Counted from the stretch's first letter, positions 17,778 to 30,605 are shown. The stretch: 64,000 nt of DNA from Cupriavidus phytohabitans (GCF_000426345.1 NZ_AUFE01000011.1:1-64000), one strand, 5' to 3'. A program made the numbers and translations. Notes: a model not told the origin generated them from the letters alone.

Positions 17778-17816
17778 ATGGTAGCGCTGATCGAACGGCC
17801 GGAGGATCGCAATTGA
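17778..17816 (+). CDS. 12-codon leader peptide overlapping the helicase start
   Basis: ATG at 17778 runs 12 codons (MVALIERPEDRN) to a TGA that overlaps the TTG initiation codon of the helicase as TTGA, and its body contains the helicase ribosome site GGAGG. This geometry fits a coupling leader. Alternatively it is the true helicase N-terminus separated by a frameshift; comparison with homologous N-termini would decide. Confidence 0.35.
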   Translation: MVALIERPEDRN

Positions 17817-20692
17817 CGACACAGCAGTTACTCACGCCGCACCAGAGCCAGTACTACGCTTGGCTACTGACCAGACGCGCGGCGAGCGACACTGTAGAGT
17901 CGCTGGCGTCTACCTTGGTGGATTCGCAGGTCGACCTTAACCCGCATCAGGTCGAAGCGGCGCTGTTTGCCTGCAAAAATCCACTCTCGCGAGGAGTGAT
18001 CCTTGCTGACGAAGTCGGGCTTGGTAAGACGATTGAAGCAGGGTTGGTGATTTCACAACACTGGGCCGAACGCCGTCGCCGCATCCTGATCATCGTGCCG
18101 GCCAACTTACGCAAACAGTGGCATCAGGAACTGCAAGATAAGTTCGGTCTGCAAGGGCTGATTCTTGAAGCCAAAAACTACAACGCCATCCACAGACAAG
18201 AACGTCAAAACCCATTCCTGAACTTGCCACAGACAGGGCCAGTCATTTGCTCCTATCAGTTTGCGAAGACCAAGGCAGGCGACATTAAGGGGATCGATTG
18301 GGACCTCGTTGTGTTCGATGAAGCGCATCGTCTGCGCAACGTCTACAAGGCGAGCAATGTGATCGCAAAGACTCTCAAAGAGTCGCTGGCGCACGTCCAT
18401 TCCAAAGCGCTGCTGACCGCGACGCCACTGCAGAATTCATTGATGGAGCTCTACGGTCTGGTCAGCATGATCGACGACCGAGTCTTTGGCGACCCGGATA
18501 GTTTTCGGGCGCAGTTCACCCTGCAGAACAAGGAACAGGCATTCAGTGGCCTTCGGAACCGCATCGCCCCTATCTGCAAACGTACATTGCGCCGGCAAGT
18601 ACAGCAGTACGTCTCATATACGGCGCGACGTGCCATCGTTGAGGAGTTCGTCCCTTCTGACGAGGAGAAGAAGCTATCCAGTCTAGTGGCGGAGTACCTT
18701 CGTCGCCCAAACTTGAAGGCCCTGCCAGACAGTCAGCGACAACTGATCTCGCTGGTGCTTTGGAAGTTGCTGGCGTCCTCGACGCATGCAATTGCCGGTG
18801 CGTTGGAAACGATGGCCAATCGCCTTCAAGCATCGATTGATGAATCGCCCGATGTTCCAGAACTCGTCGACGAATTGGACAAGGACTATGAGTCGCTCCC
18901 CGAAACTGCCGACGAGTGGAGTGATGACGATGGCAGCAGCGAGTCACGGCAAGGGAATGAACGGGATGCCATAACCAAGGAAATTGAAGAGCTTCGGAAT
19001 TTCAAGGCACTCGCGACCAACATTCGCCACAACGCCAAGGGCAATGCATTGTTAACGGCGCTCGGCCGGGCCTTCGCCGAGTTGGAGCGGCTGGGTGCAG
19101 CCAAGAAGGCCATCATCTTCACGGAATCAAAACGGACACAGGAATATCTGCTCTCGTTGCTCGCCGATACATCTTACGGCGAGGGAATCGTGCTCTTCAA
19201 CGGCACGAACAGCGATGCGCGTGCTCAGGCGGTCTACAAGGACTGGCTGGAGCGGCACGGGGGAACGGACAAGATCACGGGCTCGAAGACTGCCGACACA
19301 CGTGCCGCCTTGGTCGAGCATTTCAAGGAGCGTGGCACGGTGATGATCGCGACCGAGGCGGGAGCGGAAGGCATCAATCTTCAGTTCTGCTCACTAGTCA
19401 TCAACTATGACCTGCCGTGGAATCCACAGCGCATCGAGCAACGCATCGGTCGCTGCCATCGGTACGGGCAGCAGCACGATGTTGTTGTCGTCAATTTTGT
19501 CGACCGTGGCAACGAAGCGGATGCCCGTGTCTACGAGCTGCTCGCGCAAAAATTCCAGTTGTTCGAGGGTGTCTTTGGGGCCAGCGACGAGGTGCTCGGC
19601 ACAATCGGTTCCGGGGTGGACTTCGAGCGGCGCATTGCCGATATCTACCAGAACTGCCGCGACCCCGAAGCAATTAAGGTGAGCTTCGAGCAGTTGCAAC
19701 TCGATCTGTCAGGCGAGATCAACGAGGCGATGGTCAAGACCCGGCAGCTTCTGCTGGAAAACTTTGACGAAGAGGTTCAAGACAAACTGCGAATGCGCGC
19801 GGATGACAGTCGCGCTGCTCGAAACCGCTACGAACGGATGCTGATGGATTTGACGGAGGCTGAACTAGATGGTTACGCGGTCTTCGATCAAGGGGGCTTT
19901 TTTCTACAACGCCCGCCCTGCGCAGATCTCGCTGCCATCGACCTCGGTCGGTACGAACTACCACGACGCAGCGGCGAAGCCCATCTCTATCGCGTTATGC
20001 ATCCGCTCGCCACGTGGGCTATTCAGCAAGCCAAGGACCGGCAATTGACGGGCGCGCGACTCGTGTTCGATTACGACAGCTATGGTACGCAGGTGAGCAC
20101 GCTTAGAGCCTACAGAGGGCAGACCGGATGGCTTACGGTCAGTCTTATATCCGTTGCCACATTGGGGCAGACAGAACAGCACCTGATTGTCGCGGCGACC
20201 ACGTGCGACGGCGCAGTACTCGCCGAAGATGACCCGGAGAAGTTAATGCGATTTCCTGCGCAACAGCACGCTGCAGGACTGTTCAGCGTGAGCAACGGCG
20301 CGCTGTCCGCAGATCTGGAGGCAAGAAAGCGGCAACTCCTGCGCGAGATCAACCAGCGCAACCTCGGGTACTTCGAGCAGGAAGTCGAAAAGCTTGACGC
20401 ATGGGCGGACGATTTGAAGCTCGGCCTAGAACAAGAGATCAAGGAGATCGATCGTGAGATCAAGGAAGTCCGCCGCACTGCCTCTACGTCACCGACACTC
20501 GACGAAAAACTACACTGGCAGAAGCGGCAGCGCGAATTGGAAGCCAGGCGTAACAAGCTGCGCCGTGATCTATTCAACCGACAGGACGAAGTCGAGGCCC
20601 AGCGCAACGAATTGATTGCGCAGCTTGAGGTTCAGTTGCAGCAGCAGATTCAGGAGCAGGCACTGTTCACTATCGAGTGGGAGCTGGTGTAA
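17813..20692 (+). CDS. SNF2/RapA-like SF2 helicase of a restriction cassette (959 aa, TTG start)
   Basis: N-terminal SNF2-type ATPase: Walker A DEVGLGKT at about residues 66-73, DEAH at 169-172, motif III LLTATPLQN, then a second RecA lobe with IIFTESKRTQEYL, EAGAEGINLQ and motif VI QRIEQRIGRCHRYGQ near 540-555. The C-terminus is a long charged coiled coil (about 860-950). The start is TTG 17813 with a perfect GGAGG (17801-17805) seven bases ahead; the longer frame from 17663 overlaps the HTH gene and is nonsense-like. The TTG overlaps the stop of a 12-codon mini-frame (17778-17816). The stop overlaps the next ATG by one base (TAATG). Likely a DNA translocase accessory to the methyltransferase/Res pair. 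Confidence 0.85.
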   Translation: MTTQQLLTPHQSQYYAWLLTRRAASDTVESLASTLVDSQVDLNPHQVEAALFACKNPLSRGVILADEVGLGKTIEAGLVISQHWAERRRRILIIVPANLRKQWHQELQDKFGLQGLILEAKNYNAIHRQERQNPFLNLPQTGPVICSYQFAKTKAGDIKGIDWDLVVFDEAHRLRNVYKASNVIAKTLKESLAHVHSKALLTATPLQNSLMELYGLVSMIDDRVFGDPDSFRAQFTLQNKEQAFSGLRNRIAPICKRTLRRQVQQYVSYTARRAIVEEFVPSDEEKKLSSLVAEYLRRPNLKALPDSQRQLISLVLWKLLASSTHAIAGALETMANRLQASIDESPDVPELVDELDKDYESLPETADEWSDDDGSSESRQGNERDAITKEIEELRNFKALATNIRHNAKGNALLTALGRAFAELERLGAAKKAIIFTESKRTQEYLLSLLADTSYGEGIVLFNGTNSDARAQAVYKDWLERHGGTDKITGSKTADTRAALVEHFKERGTVMIATEAGAEGINLQFCSLVINYDLPWNPQRIEQRIGRCHRYGQQHDVVVVNFVDRGNEADARVYELLAQKFQLFEGVFGASDEVLGTIGSGVDFERRIADIYQNCRDPEAIKVSFEQLQLDLSGEINEAMVKTRQLLLENFDEEVQDKLRMRADDSRAARNRYERMLMDLTEAELDGYAVFDQGGFFLQRPPCADLAAIDLGRYELPRRSGEAHLYRVMHPLATWAIQQAKDRQLTGARLVFDYDSYGTQVSTLRAYRGQTGWLTVSLISVATLGQTEQHLIVAATTCDGAVLAEDDPEKLMRFPAQQHAAGLFSVSNGALSADLEARKRQLLREINQRNLGYFEQEVEKLDAWADDLKLGLEQEIKEIDREIKEVRRTASTSPTLDEKLHWQKRQRELEARRNKLRRDLFNRQDEVEAQRNELIAQLEVQLQQQIQEQALFTIEWELV

Positions 20693-22440
20693 TGGCCGCT
20701 CAACCACGTCCCCTCGAACTTGACCTTCTGTGTCAGAGGCTCGACGCAGACTTCGCCGCGCGCATTGTGGGCACAGGCACGTCTCCAGAAGCCCAGCGCA
20801 GTAACTTCTATTCCAAGGCCGTCGCGGCATTCGTTCTCTGTGAAGAGGCCGGTGCCACGCCTGACGACGCCGTAGCTGCCAGCATTGATGGCGGCTTTGA
20901 CCATGGTATTGACTCGGTCTTCATCGCCGCTGATGAGACGATCTGGCTTGTGCAGTCCAAGTACAAAGAGGCGGGTTTCGGCGAGCCCGAGTTGGGCGAC
21001 GTTGCCAAGTTTCGTGACGGTGTGACCGACCTGTTGCATGGACGCTGGGATCGCTTCAATGCAGCGCTACAGGCGAAGCGGGTTGCGCTAACGAATGCAC
21101 TGAATAGCGGCGCTTGTCGGGTTCGCGTGGTCTTGGTGTACACAGGTACAGCCGTTTCGGACGATCGCCGCGATATTTTTGGTGACCTGGAGCGTGCTTT
21201 TAATGGAACAAATCCGGGCTTTTTGCGTTGCTCCGCGTACGGTCTAATCACACTGCACGAGCTTCACGTCGACGGGCTTTCGGCACCACGCATTGAGGCT
21301 GATATCGAGCTTCGTGACTTCGGCCATACACAAGCGCCATACAGAGCGTTTTACGGACGGATTGCTGCCAAACGCCTCGCTGAGCTTTGGATTGAGTATC
21401 AGGATCACCTCGTCGAACGGAATATTCGTCGATTCAAGGGATCGACTGCCGTAAATACTGGACTGGGTGAGACGCTTCAACAGGAAGCAGATCACTTCTT
21501 CTATTTCAACAACGGCGTGACATTCTTGTGTGACACGATTCAAGAGCAGCATCCTCGAGATGCCCATCGGCAGCTTGGACGATTTCGCGTTCGGGGCTTA
21601 TCTATCATCAATGGCGCCCAAACCGTCGGAGCCATTGCTCGCGAGCCAGTTGCTCACTACGAGGCCCATCCTGCCGAGGTTATGGCAACCTTTGTGTGCC
21701 TGGAGAACGCGCCTGACGACTTTGGAAACAAAGTCACGCAGTCTCGCAATCGGCAGAACGCCGTCGACCTGGAAGATTTCGCCGCACTCGATGAACGGCA
21801 AGCGGTCTGGCATCAGACACTGAAGATGGCGGGCATTGAGTATCTCATCAAGCATGGCGATGATGAATCTCCAGCGTCGGTGTCTTGTTTCAGCGTTCGG
21901 GAGGCCGCTCCCATATTAGCGTGTACGGTGACAGCAGGGGACTGGCAGGAGTTCGTCGTAGCCGCCAAGACCGACAAGAAGAAGCTGTTCGGACGTGAAG
22001 GGCTGGTCGCTGCCACTGATCCATTGCGTGATGCATACATGCGCCTGTTTCCTGATTCACTGACGGCAAGACACATCTGGCGCGCCGTTCAGGTAGGTAG
22101 GATCGTCCACACTAAGATTCGGGATCGGGCCAACGCAGAAGCTGATCCCGCGAATCTGCCTTTGGGCACCCTCCCGGCTAGGGAGATTCTCAAACATGGA
22201 GCGTGGCTTCTGTTGCACGTCCTGTTTATTCGGACGCAACTTCAGAACGGGCCAGCACTGGCGTTGACGCACGATGAACTTGACCGATTGTCCAGAGACG
22301 TAGATCAGTTGGCGCAACGGCTGGTGGAAGTTGCACAAGCCATTCAATGGAATAAGCAAGCGCGAAGTGTGTTCGAGAATCGGACAGACTGTCGCACAGT
22401 AAAAGGGCGCCTCATGGCGGCGCTTGCACAGCAAGCCTAG
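20692..22440 (+). CDS. AIPR-family (abortive infection phage resistance) protein (582 aa)
   Basis: An N-terminal nuclease-like segment DGGFDHGIDSVFI...WLVQSKYKE supplies Asp74 and the Q88-x-K90 pair of a PD-(D/E)XK/Mrr-type fold. The middle contains the characteristic AIPR block: YFNNGVTFLCD, SIINGAQTVGA and VTQSRNRQNAVDLEDFAALD. The gene begins at the ATG that overlaps the helicase stop (TAATG), and the methyltransferase starts 11 bases after its stop. AIPR proteins are associated with abortive infection and restriction loci; here it is probably an extra nuclease or effector of the cassette. Confidence 0.9.
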   Translation: MAAQPRPLELDLLCQRLDADFAARIVGTGTSPEAQRSNFYSKAVAAFVLCEEAGATPDDAVAASIDGGFDHGIDSVFIAADETIWLVQSKYKEAGFGEPELGDVAKFRDGVTDLLHGRWDRFNAALQAKRVALTNALNSGACRVRVVLVYTGTAVSDDRRDIFGDLERAFNGTNPGFLRCSAYGLITLHELHVDGLSAPRIEADIELRDFGHTQAPYRAFYGRIAAKRLAELWIEYQDHLVERNIRRFKGSTAVNTGLGETLQQEADHFFYFNNGVTFLCDTIQEQHPRDAHRQLGRFRVRGLSIINGAQTVGAIAREPVAHYEAHPAEVMATFVCLENAPDDFGNKVTQSRNRQNAVDLEDFAALDERQAVWHQTLKMAGIEYLIKHGDDESPASVSCFSVREAAPILACTVTAGDWQEFVVAAKTDKKKLFGREGLVAATDPLRDAYMRLFPDSLTARHIWRAVQVGRIVHTKIRDRANAEADPANLPLGTLPAREILKHGAWLLLHVLFIRTQLQNGPALALTHDELDRLSRDVDQLAQRLVEVAQAIQWNKQARSVFENRTDCRTVKGRLMAALAQQA

Positions 22441-22451
22441 GAAATGAATTG

Positions 22452-24152
22452 ATGAGCAAACAAAAACTCGAGTTGACCTGGATCGGCAAGGAAAAGCGCC
22501 CCCGACTGGAGCCGCGCATCCTGCTCGAAGACCCAGAAAAGTCCTACCACGCCAAACACCGGGTTTCCGACAACGATATTTTCGATAACCGATTGATCTT
22601 CGGGGACAACCTGTTGGCGTTAAAGGCTCTGGATCAAGAGTTTTCAGGCAAGGTGAAGTGCGTCTTCATCGACCCGCCGTATAACACCGGAAGTGCCTTC
22701 GACCACTACGACGATGGACTGGAACATTCAATCTGGCTGGGACTAATGCGTGACCGGCTGGAGATCATCCGGCGACTACTGGCAGACGACGGATCGTTGT
22801 GGATCACGATTGACGACAACGAGGCACATTATCTGAAAGTGCTATGCGATGAGGTTTTTGGTCGCGCCAATTTCGTTGCCTCCGTGATTTGGCAAAAGCT
22901 CTTCACTGTTAAGAACTCTGCAAAGTATTTTTCGGACATGCATGAATATGTCCTCGTCTACGCCAAAGATCTTTCTAAGTGGAGTAGAAATTTGCTTCCT
23001 CGGAGCGCGGAGCTAGACGATTCATACTCAAACCAAGACAACGATCCGCGCGGCCCTTGGACCACTAATGCGATTCAGGCACGCAACTACTACAGTCAAG
23101 GTACCTATGAGATTGTTTCGCCCACAAATAAATCTTTTACGCCTCCTCCGGGGACGTATTGGCGTGTCTCAAAGTCGACATTCGATGAGCTGGAGAAGGA
23201 CGGTCGCGTTTGGTGGGGGCGTGATGGTACTGCGACTCCTCGAATCAAGAAATTCCTGAATGAAGCAAAGCAAGGGGTTGTTCCAGCAACTCTTTGGTTC
23301 CATGAAGATGTTGGAACAAATGCCGAAGCGAAAGTTGAGATTCGAAAGCTATTTGAGGGGATCAATGACGATGACGTCTTCATGACCCCAAAGCCAGAAA
23401 AGCTACTCAAACGAATATTGGAACTTGCCACCAGTCCTGGCGATCTCGTACTTGACTCCTTTGCCGGCTCCGGCACTACCGGCGCGGTCGCCCACAAAAT
23501 GGGCCGCCGCTGGATTATGGTGGAACTGGGTGAGCACTGCCATACGCACATCATTCCCCGACTCCAGAAAGTCATCAACGGCGAGGACAAGGGTGGCATT
23601 TCCGAAACGGTGAACTGGCAGGGTGGCGGCGGCTTCCGGTACTACAAGCTAGCGCCCACACTCGTTGTCAACGATCGCTGGGGCAATGCGGTGATCAACC
23701 CTGAGTACAATGCAACACAACTGGCCGAGGCACTGTGCAAGCTGGAAGGCTTTACCTACGCTCCCTCCGAGACGCAGTGGTGGCAGCACGGGCATTCCAG
23801 CGAGCGGGATTTCATCTATGTCACAACGCAGAACCTCTCATCCGAACAGTTGCAAGCGCTTTCCGACGAGGTAGGCGGCGAGCGAAGCCTGTTGGTGTGC
23901 TGTTCCGCCTTTCGCGGTGTCACGGCAGCCAAGGCGGCAGATCGGTGGCCAAATCTGACGCTGAAGAAAGTCCCCAAAATGGTGTTCGCGCGATGCGAAT
24001 GGGGTCACGACGATTACAGCCTGAACGTGGCGAATTTGCCGATGGCGGAAGAGCCGGTTACTGAACCTGCAGTTGCAAACAACTCAAGGAGAGCATCTAA
24101 GAACAAGAAGGCCGCTCTCGGACAGGGCGGGCTGTTTGGGGAGAACGAATAA
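22452..24152 (+). CDS. Type III-like adenine-specific DNA methyltransferase (566 aa)
   Basis: A beta-class N6-adenine methyltransferase: catalytic motif IV DPPYNTGS (D74) precedes the SAM-binding motif FAGSGTTGA (about 337-345). The target-recognition region lies between them (about residues 140-320), and the C-terminal 150 residues are cassette-specific. ATG 22452 was chosen; an adjacent TTG at 22449 is in frame. The stop overlaps the res start (TAATG). It modifies the host recognition sequence to protect it from the downstream Res subunit. The recognition sequence is not predictable from sequence alone. Confidence 0.92.
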   Translation: MSKQKLELTWIGKEKRPRLEPRILLEDPEKSYHAKHRVSDNDIFDNRLIFGDNLLALKALDQEFSGKVKCVFIDPPYNTGSAFDHYDDGLEHSIWLGLMRDRLEIIRRLLADDGSLWITIDDNEAHYLKVLCDEVFGRANFVASVIWQKLFTVKNSAKYFSDMHEYVLVYAKDLSKWSRNLLPRSAELDDSYSNQDNDPRGPWTTNAIQARNYYSQGTYEIVSPTNKSFTPPPGTYWRVSKSTFDELEKDGRVWWGRDGTATPRIKKFLNEAKQGVVPATLWFHEDVGTNAEAKVEIRKLFEGINDDDVFMTPKPEKLLKRILELATSPGDLVLDSFAGSGTTGAVAHKMGRRWIMVELGEHCHTHIIPRLQKVINGEDKGGISETVNWQGGGGFRYYKLAPTLVVNDRWGNAVINPEYNATQLAEALCKLEGFTYAPSETQWWQHGHSSERDFIYVTTQNLSSEQLQALSDEVGGERSLLVCCSAFRGVTAAKAADRWPNLTLKKVPKMVFARCEWGHDDYSLNVANLPMAEEPVTEPAVANNSRRASKNKKAALGQGGLFGENE

Positions 24153-26881
24153 TGAATGCACGTGTCCTGCACGCCGTCACTGGTCGCCTGTCGCTTCGTC
24201 CGCCCCAAGCGGAATCTCTCTCCCGTCTGGTGCGCGCGCTTTCTGCTGCGCCGGAGCTGCTGGGGCACGACCAGGATCTGTCGGCCGTACTGGCCAGCCT
24301 CAAGGCTGAATTCCCGACGCTGGAGGACTTTGAACGCGAATTTCCATCACTGTGCTTTGCACTGGCGACCGGCGTAGGCAAGACCCGCTTGATGGGAGCG
24401 TTCATCGCCTACCTGAATCTGGCGCACGGCATCAACAACTTCTTCGTACTGGCCCCCAACCTGACGATCTACAACAAGCTGATCACCGACTTCACGCCCA
24501 ACACGCCCAAGTATGTGTTTAAGGGCGTCGCCGAGTTCGCGCAGCAGTCGCCCGAGATCATTACCGGCGATAATTATGAGCAACGGGCAGCCAACGTGCA
24601 GGGCAGCCTGCTGTCGCCAGTGACAATCAATATTTTCAACATCTCGAAGATCAATTCCGAGGTGCGGGGTGGCAAGGAGCCACGCATCAAGCGAATGAGG
24701 GAGGTGCTTGGTGATAGCTACTTCAACTATCTCGCCGACCTGTCCGATTTGGTGTTGCTGATGGACGAATCGCACAGGTACCGGGCTAGCGCCGGAGTGC
24801 GCTCGATCAACGAGCTGAAGCCACTATTCGGATTGGAAGTCACGGCTACGCCGTTTGTGGAATCGACGCGCGGGCCGGTGCAGTTCAAGAACGTTGTGAT
24901 GGATTACCCGCTGGCGCGTGCAATGGAAGATGGCTTCGTGAAGGAGCCCGCGGTCGTGACCCAGCGCAACTTCGATGCCAAAGCTCACACGCCGGAGGAG
25001 ATCGAGAAGATCAAACTTGAAGATGGCGTGCGCCTGCATGAGACCACCAAGGTGGAATTGCTGACTTACGCCCGCGAGAACGGCGTCAAGGTGGTGAAAC
25101 CCTTCATGCTTGTCATTGCGCGCGATACTACGCACGCGGGGCAACTATTGGCGCTTCTTGAGTCAGGTGCGTTCTACGACGGCCGCTACCGGGGCAAGGT
25201 GATCCAGGTAGACTCCAGCCGCACCGGGGCGGAAGAGGAGGAGATGATCACTCGTCTGCTAGCCGTGGAAAGCGTAGACGAACCGACCGAGATCGTGATT
25301 CACGTCAACATGCTGAAGGAAGGCTGGGATGTGACCAATCTCTACACCATCGTGCCGCTGCGCGCCGCCAATGCGCGCACACTGATCGAGCAGTCTATTG
25401 GTCGTGGTCTGCGTCTGCCCTACGGCAAGCGCACTGGCGTCGTATCTGTAGATCGCTTGAACATCGTCGCCCACGACAAATTCCAGGAGATTATCGATGA
25501 GGCCAATCGCTCCGATTCGCCTATTCGCCTCAAACAGGTGGTCCTTGATGCGCCGAGCGCAGACGACAAAAAAGTTAGCGTGCAAGTGGGCTCGGGGGCG
25601 ATGACACGGCTGGGGTTGGTGGACGCTCCCGTCGTGTCGCCAATCAACGGCACTTCCAACGGATCGGCGCAGGCCTCGACGCCGCTCACGCCAGTTTTTG
25701 CCACAGATTCGGAACGGCAAGCCGCGCGAGTTGTGATGGACGTGATCGGAAGGTGCGAGGTCAGGCGTGATCTGGTGCCGACCAGCAGCGCGCTACTCAA
25801 GCCTGAGGTGCAAAAGGAAATTTTGGCCGAGGTCGCCGAGCGGCTGAGACCGCTGCAGGGTAGCTTGCTTGCGGATATCGATGCCGCTGATGCCACGCTC
25901 GACCTGGCGGCCGTGGTGGCGAAGACCACGGAGATCGTGGTGCAGCAGACCATAGACATTCCCCGCATTGCCGTAGTGCCAACGGGCGAGGTGACGACGG
26001 GTTTTCACCCATTCAAATTGGATGTGAGCCAATTGCACCTGCAGCCCGGTGAGCGCGAGATCATTGTTCACAATTTGCGTACGAACGAGCAGGACATGTT
26101 GGCGCCGGAAATCGGACTCAAAGAGCAACGGCTGGAGGATTACATCGTCCATGCCCTGGTCGACTTCGATGATATCGACTACTTCACGCACGCCGATCTA
26201 CTCTACGACCTCGCTGGGCAAATGGTGCAGCACCTGTTGGGCTACCTCTCGGAAGACGAGGCGCGCAACGTGCTGGATCGCGACCGCCGCATGATCGCCC
26301 GCGAGATCCACGCGCAGATGATGGCGCATTTCTGGGAAGAGGCGACAGAGTATGAGGTTCAAGTCAGCCGGGGCTTCACCGAGCTGAAACCCTGCAATTA
26401 CACCGCCACGGCAGGCCAGACAGCGCACCACTTCCGTGAAACGGTCACCGAGACCAGCCGTATCAAGCAGATGCTGTTCGGTGGATTTTCGCGGTGCTTG
26501 TATCCGCTGCAGAAGTTCGATTCAGATACCGAGCGACGCTTCGCCATCATCCTGGAGAGGGATGCATTGAAGTGGTTCAAGCCTGCCAAGGGCCAGTTCC
26601 AAGTCTATTACAAGCTGGGTACGGAGCAGCCGGAGTACATCCCGGATTTCGTCGCCGAAACGGATACCGCTCTCTTCATGGTCGAGACCAAGGCTCGCGC
26701 GGACGTCAATACCCACGAGGTACAGGCGAAGGCCAGTTCAGCAGCACGTTGGTGCAAACACGCATCAGTCCACGCGGCCGAGGTCGGCACAAAGCCGTGG
26801 AAATACCTCCTGCTGCCACACGATGAAGTCGTAGAATCGAGGCGGCTATACGACTATCTACGCTTCGAGGTGAAGGGGTAA
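24152..26881 (+). CDS. Type III-like restriction endonuclease Res subunit (909 aa)
   Basis: SF2 helicase core with Walker A ATGVGKT (72-78), DESH box (205-208), motif III LEVTATP and motif VI EQSIGRGLRLP (about 412-422). The C-terminal nuclease shows PD-x12-ETK: PDF at 831-833 and ETK at 845-847. This is the usual domain order for type III Res: ATP-driven sliding coupled to cleavage. All motifs are intact, so the enzyme is probably active. It is co-translated with the methyltransferase through a one-base overlap, and a decayed conserved gene follows 36 bases later. Confidence 0.92.
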   Translation: MNARVLHAVTGRLSLRPPQAESLSRLVRALSAAPELLGHDQDLSAVLASLKAEFPTLEDFEREFPSLCFALATGVGKTRLMGAFIAYLNLAHGINNFFVLAPNLTIYNKLITDFTPNTPKYVFKGVAEFAQQSPEIITGDNYEQRAANVQGSLLSPVTINIFNISKINSEVRGGKEPRIKRMREVLGDSYFNYLADLSDLVLLMDESHRYRASAGVRSINELKPLFGLEVTATPFVESTRGPVQFKNVVMDYPLARAMEDGFVKEPAVVTQRNFDAKAHTPEEIEKIKLEDGVRLHETTKVELLTYARENGVKVVKPFMLVIARDTTHAGQLLALLESGAFYDGRYRGKVIQVDSSRTGAEEEEMITRLLAVESVDEPTEIVIHVNMLKEGWDVTNLYTIVPLRAANARTLIEQSIGRGLRLPYGKRTGVVSVDRLNIVAHDKFQEIIDEANRSDSPIRLKQVVLDAPSADDKKVSVQVGSGAMTRLGLVDAPVVSPINGTSNGSAQASTPLTPVFATDSERQAARVVMDVIGRCEVRRDLVPTSSALLKPEVQKEILAEVAERLRPLQGSLLADIDAADATLDLAAVVAKTTEIVVQQTIDIPRIAVVPTGEVTTGFHPFKLDVSQLHLQPGEREIIVHNLRTNEQDMLAPEIGLKEQRLEDYIVHALVDFDDIDYFTHADLLYDLAGQMVQHLLGYLSEDEARNVLDRDRRMIAREIHAQMMAHFWEEATEYEVQVSRGFTELKPCNYTATAGQTAHHFRETVTETSRIKQMLFGGFSRCLYPLQKFDSDTERRFAIILERDALKWFKPAKGQFQVYYKLGTEQPEYIPDFVAETDTALFMVETKARADVNTHEVQAKASSAARWCKHASVHAAEVGTKPWKYLLLPHDEVVESRRLYDYLRFEVKG

Positions 26882-26917
26882 CGGCCGCGCCATAGATTAC
26901 GAATGGGAGGATTGTGA

Positions 26918-27868
26918 ATGGCATCGCAAGTTGAACGCATCCTGATTCTGGCCAAGACGTACCCGTCTCCCAGTGCACAGCACGTTGAAACGTCGTGCGT
27001 TGCTGGTATAAACGAGCACGGCACGATGCGACGCTTGTATCCGGTGCCATTCCGGCTGATCGATGAAGGTCAGAAGTTCAAGAAATGGCAGTGGATCGAG
27101 GTGCGCGTCGAAAAGGCGAACAAGGATCATCGGGCCGAAAGCCACAAGCTTTCGTCGATACAACCACCTGTGGTGACGTGATTGATACCAAGAACCAGTG
27201 CCGTGGCCGGTGGCCTTGGATTGCCGACTTTCACGAACTTCGACGACATCGAAACGATGTCGAGCCGAAACCGGGCTATCGCTCGCGTTGACGCAACCGA
27301 GGAAGGTGTTGTTGCTGGAGATCGTCGAGGCGCGGAACGCCCCGAGTGGACCGATGAGGAGCGAGAGAAGCTACTGCACTACGAGATGCAGGGGCAGCTG
27401 TTTAGTGACACCGAGGTTAAAAAAATAACGCAGACGCTGCGAAAAGTGCCGTTCGACTTCTACTACCGATATGTGTGCGCTACCCCCGAGGGCGAAAAGG
27501 TGTTCAAGCACGAGATTGTGGACTGGGAAGCAGGCGTCCTTTTCTGAAACTGCAGAGAGCGCTAGGGGACTGGCTGGGAGAAGCCGTTTCGGGCAAAGCT
27601 CTAAGAAGAGCTTACCGGCAAAGACCTGATGTTCCTCATGGGCAATCTGCATCGATTCCAAGACCAGTGGTTGATCATCAGCCTCATCTCAGACAAGGAC
27701 TACTGCGGTACACGCGTCACGCACATCAAGGCTGCCGACGCTAAAACAGTGAACCCTGTCGCTACGAGGTACGCCGGATGCAAGCGGATTCAGGCGGACG
27801 CTAGCAAACAAAAACCCGCGCAGATGCTTGATCTCTCGCGGGCTCCTGATCTTCTCTGGACTGCTTAG
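26918..27868 (+). pseudogene. Decayed conserved gene downstream of res
   Basis: A strong ribosome site GGGAGGA precedes ATG 26918, and the first 75 codons look intact (VERILILAKTYPSP..., RLYPVPFRLIDEG..., WQWIEVRVEKANKDHRAESHK). The protein then continues only by changing frame: about 27150 (to VIDTKNQCRGRWPWI), about 27225 (to LPTFTNFDDIETM), about 27265 (to ETGLSLALTQPRKVLLLEIV) and about 27340 (to PEWTDEEREKLL...). In that last frame three nonsense codons follow: TGA 27545, TAG 27563 and TAA 27602, after which MFLMGNLHRFQDQWLIISL and the tail are readable to TAG/TTAG near 27868. The original protein was probably about 310 aa, soluble, of unknown function, and possibly an accessory of the restriction cassette. 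The number of lesions excludes a single sequencing error. Confidence 0.8.
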
Positions 27869-27999
27869 AACTTGAATCTAGTGCGACCGCAGGTCACTGC
27901 AGTTGCAAGCCTATCCATCGAGATTTCTCAGTAGTCGTGACATCCGTTTTCACTAATCCTGGCGCCAATCTCACTAATGATGTCACTCGACAATACAGA

Positions 28000-30531
<2,532 letters not shown>

Positions 30532-30605
30532 CTACTCACGGCAAATGCGGAAACCGGCCATATCGGCAAATTTGCCAGGCCGGGGGCTTCCGCAAGGCGG
30601 TTACT

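Noticed and set aside
26918..27868. Programmed frameshifting as an explanation for the multi-frame gene
   Set aside because: At least four shifts plus three stop codons in one frame are not compatible with programmed recoding.
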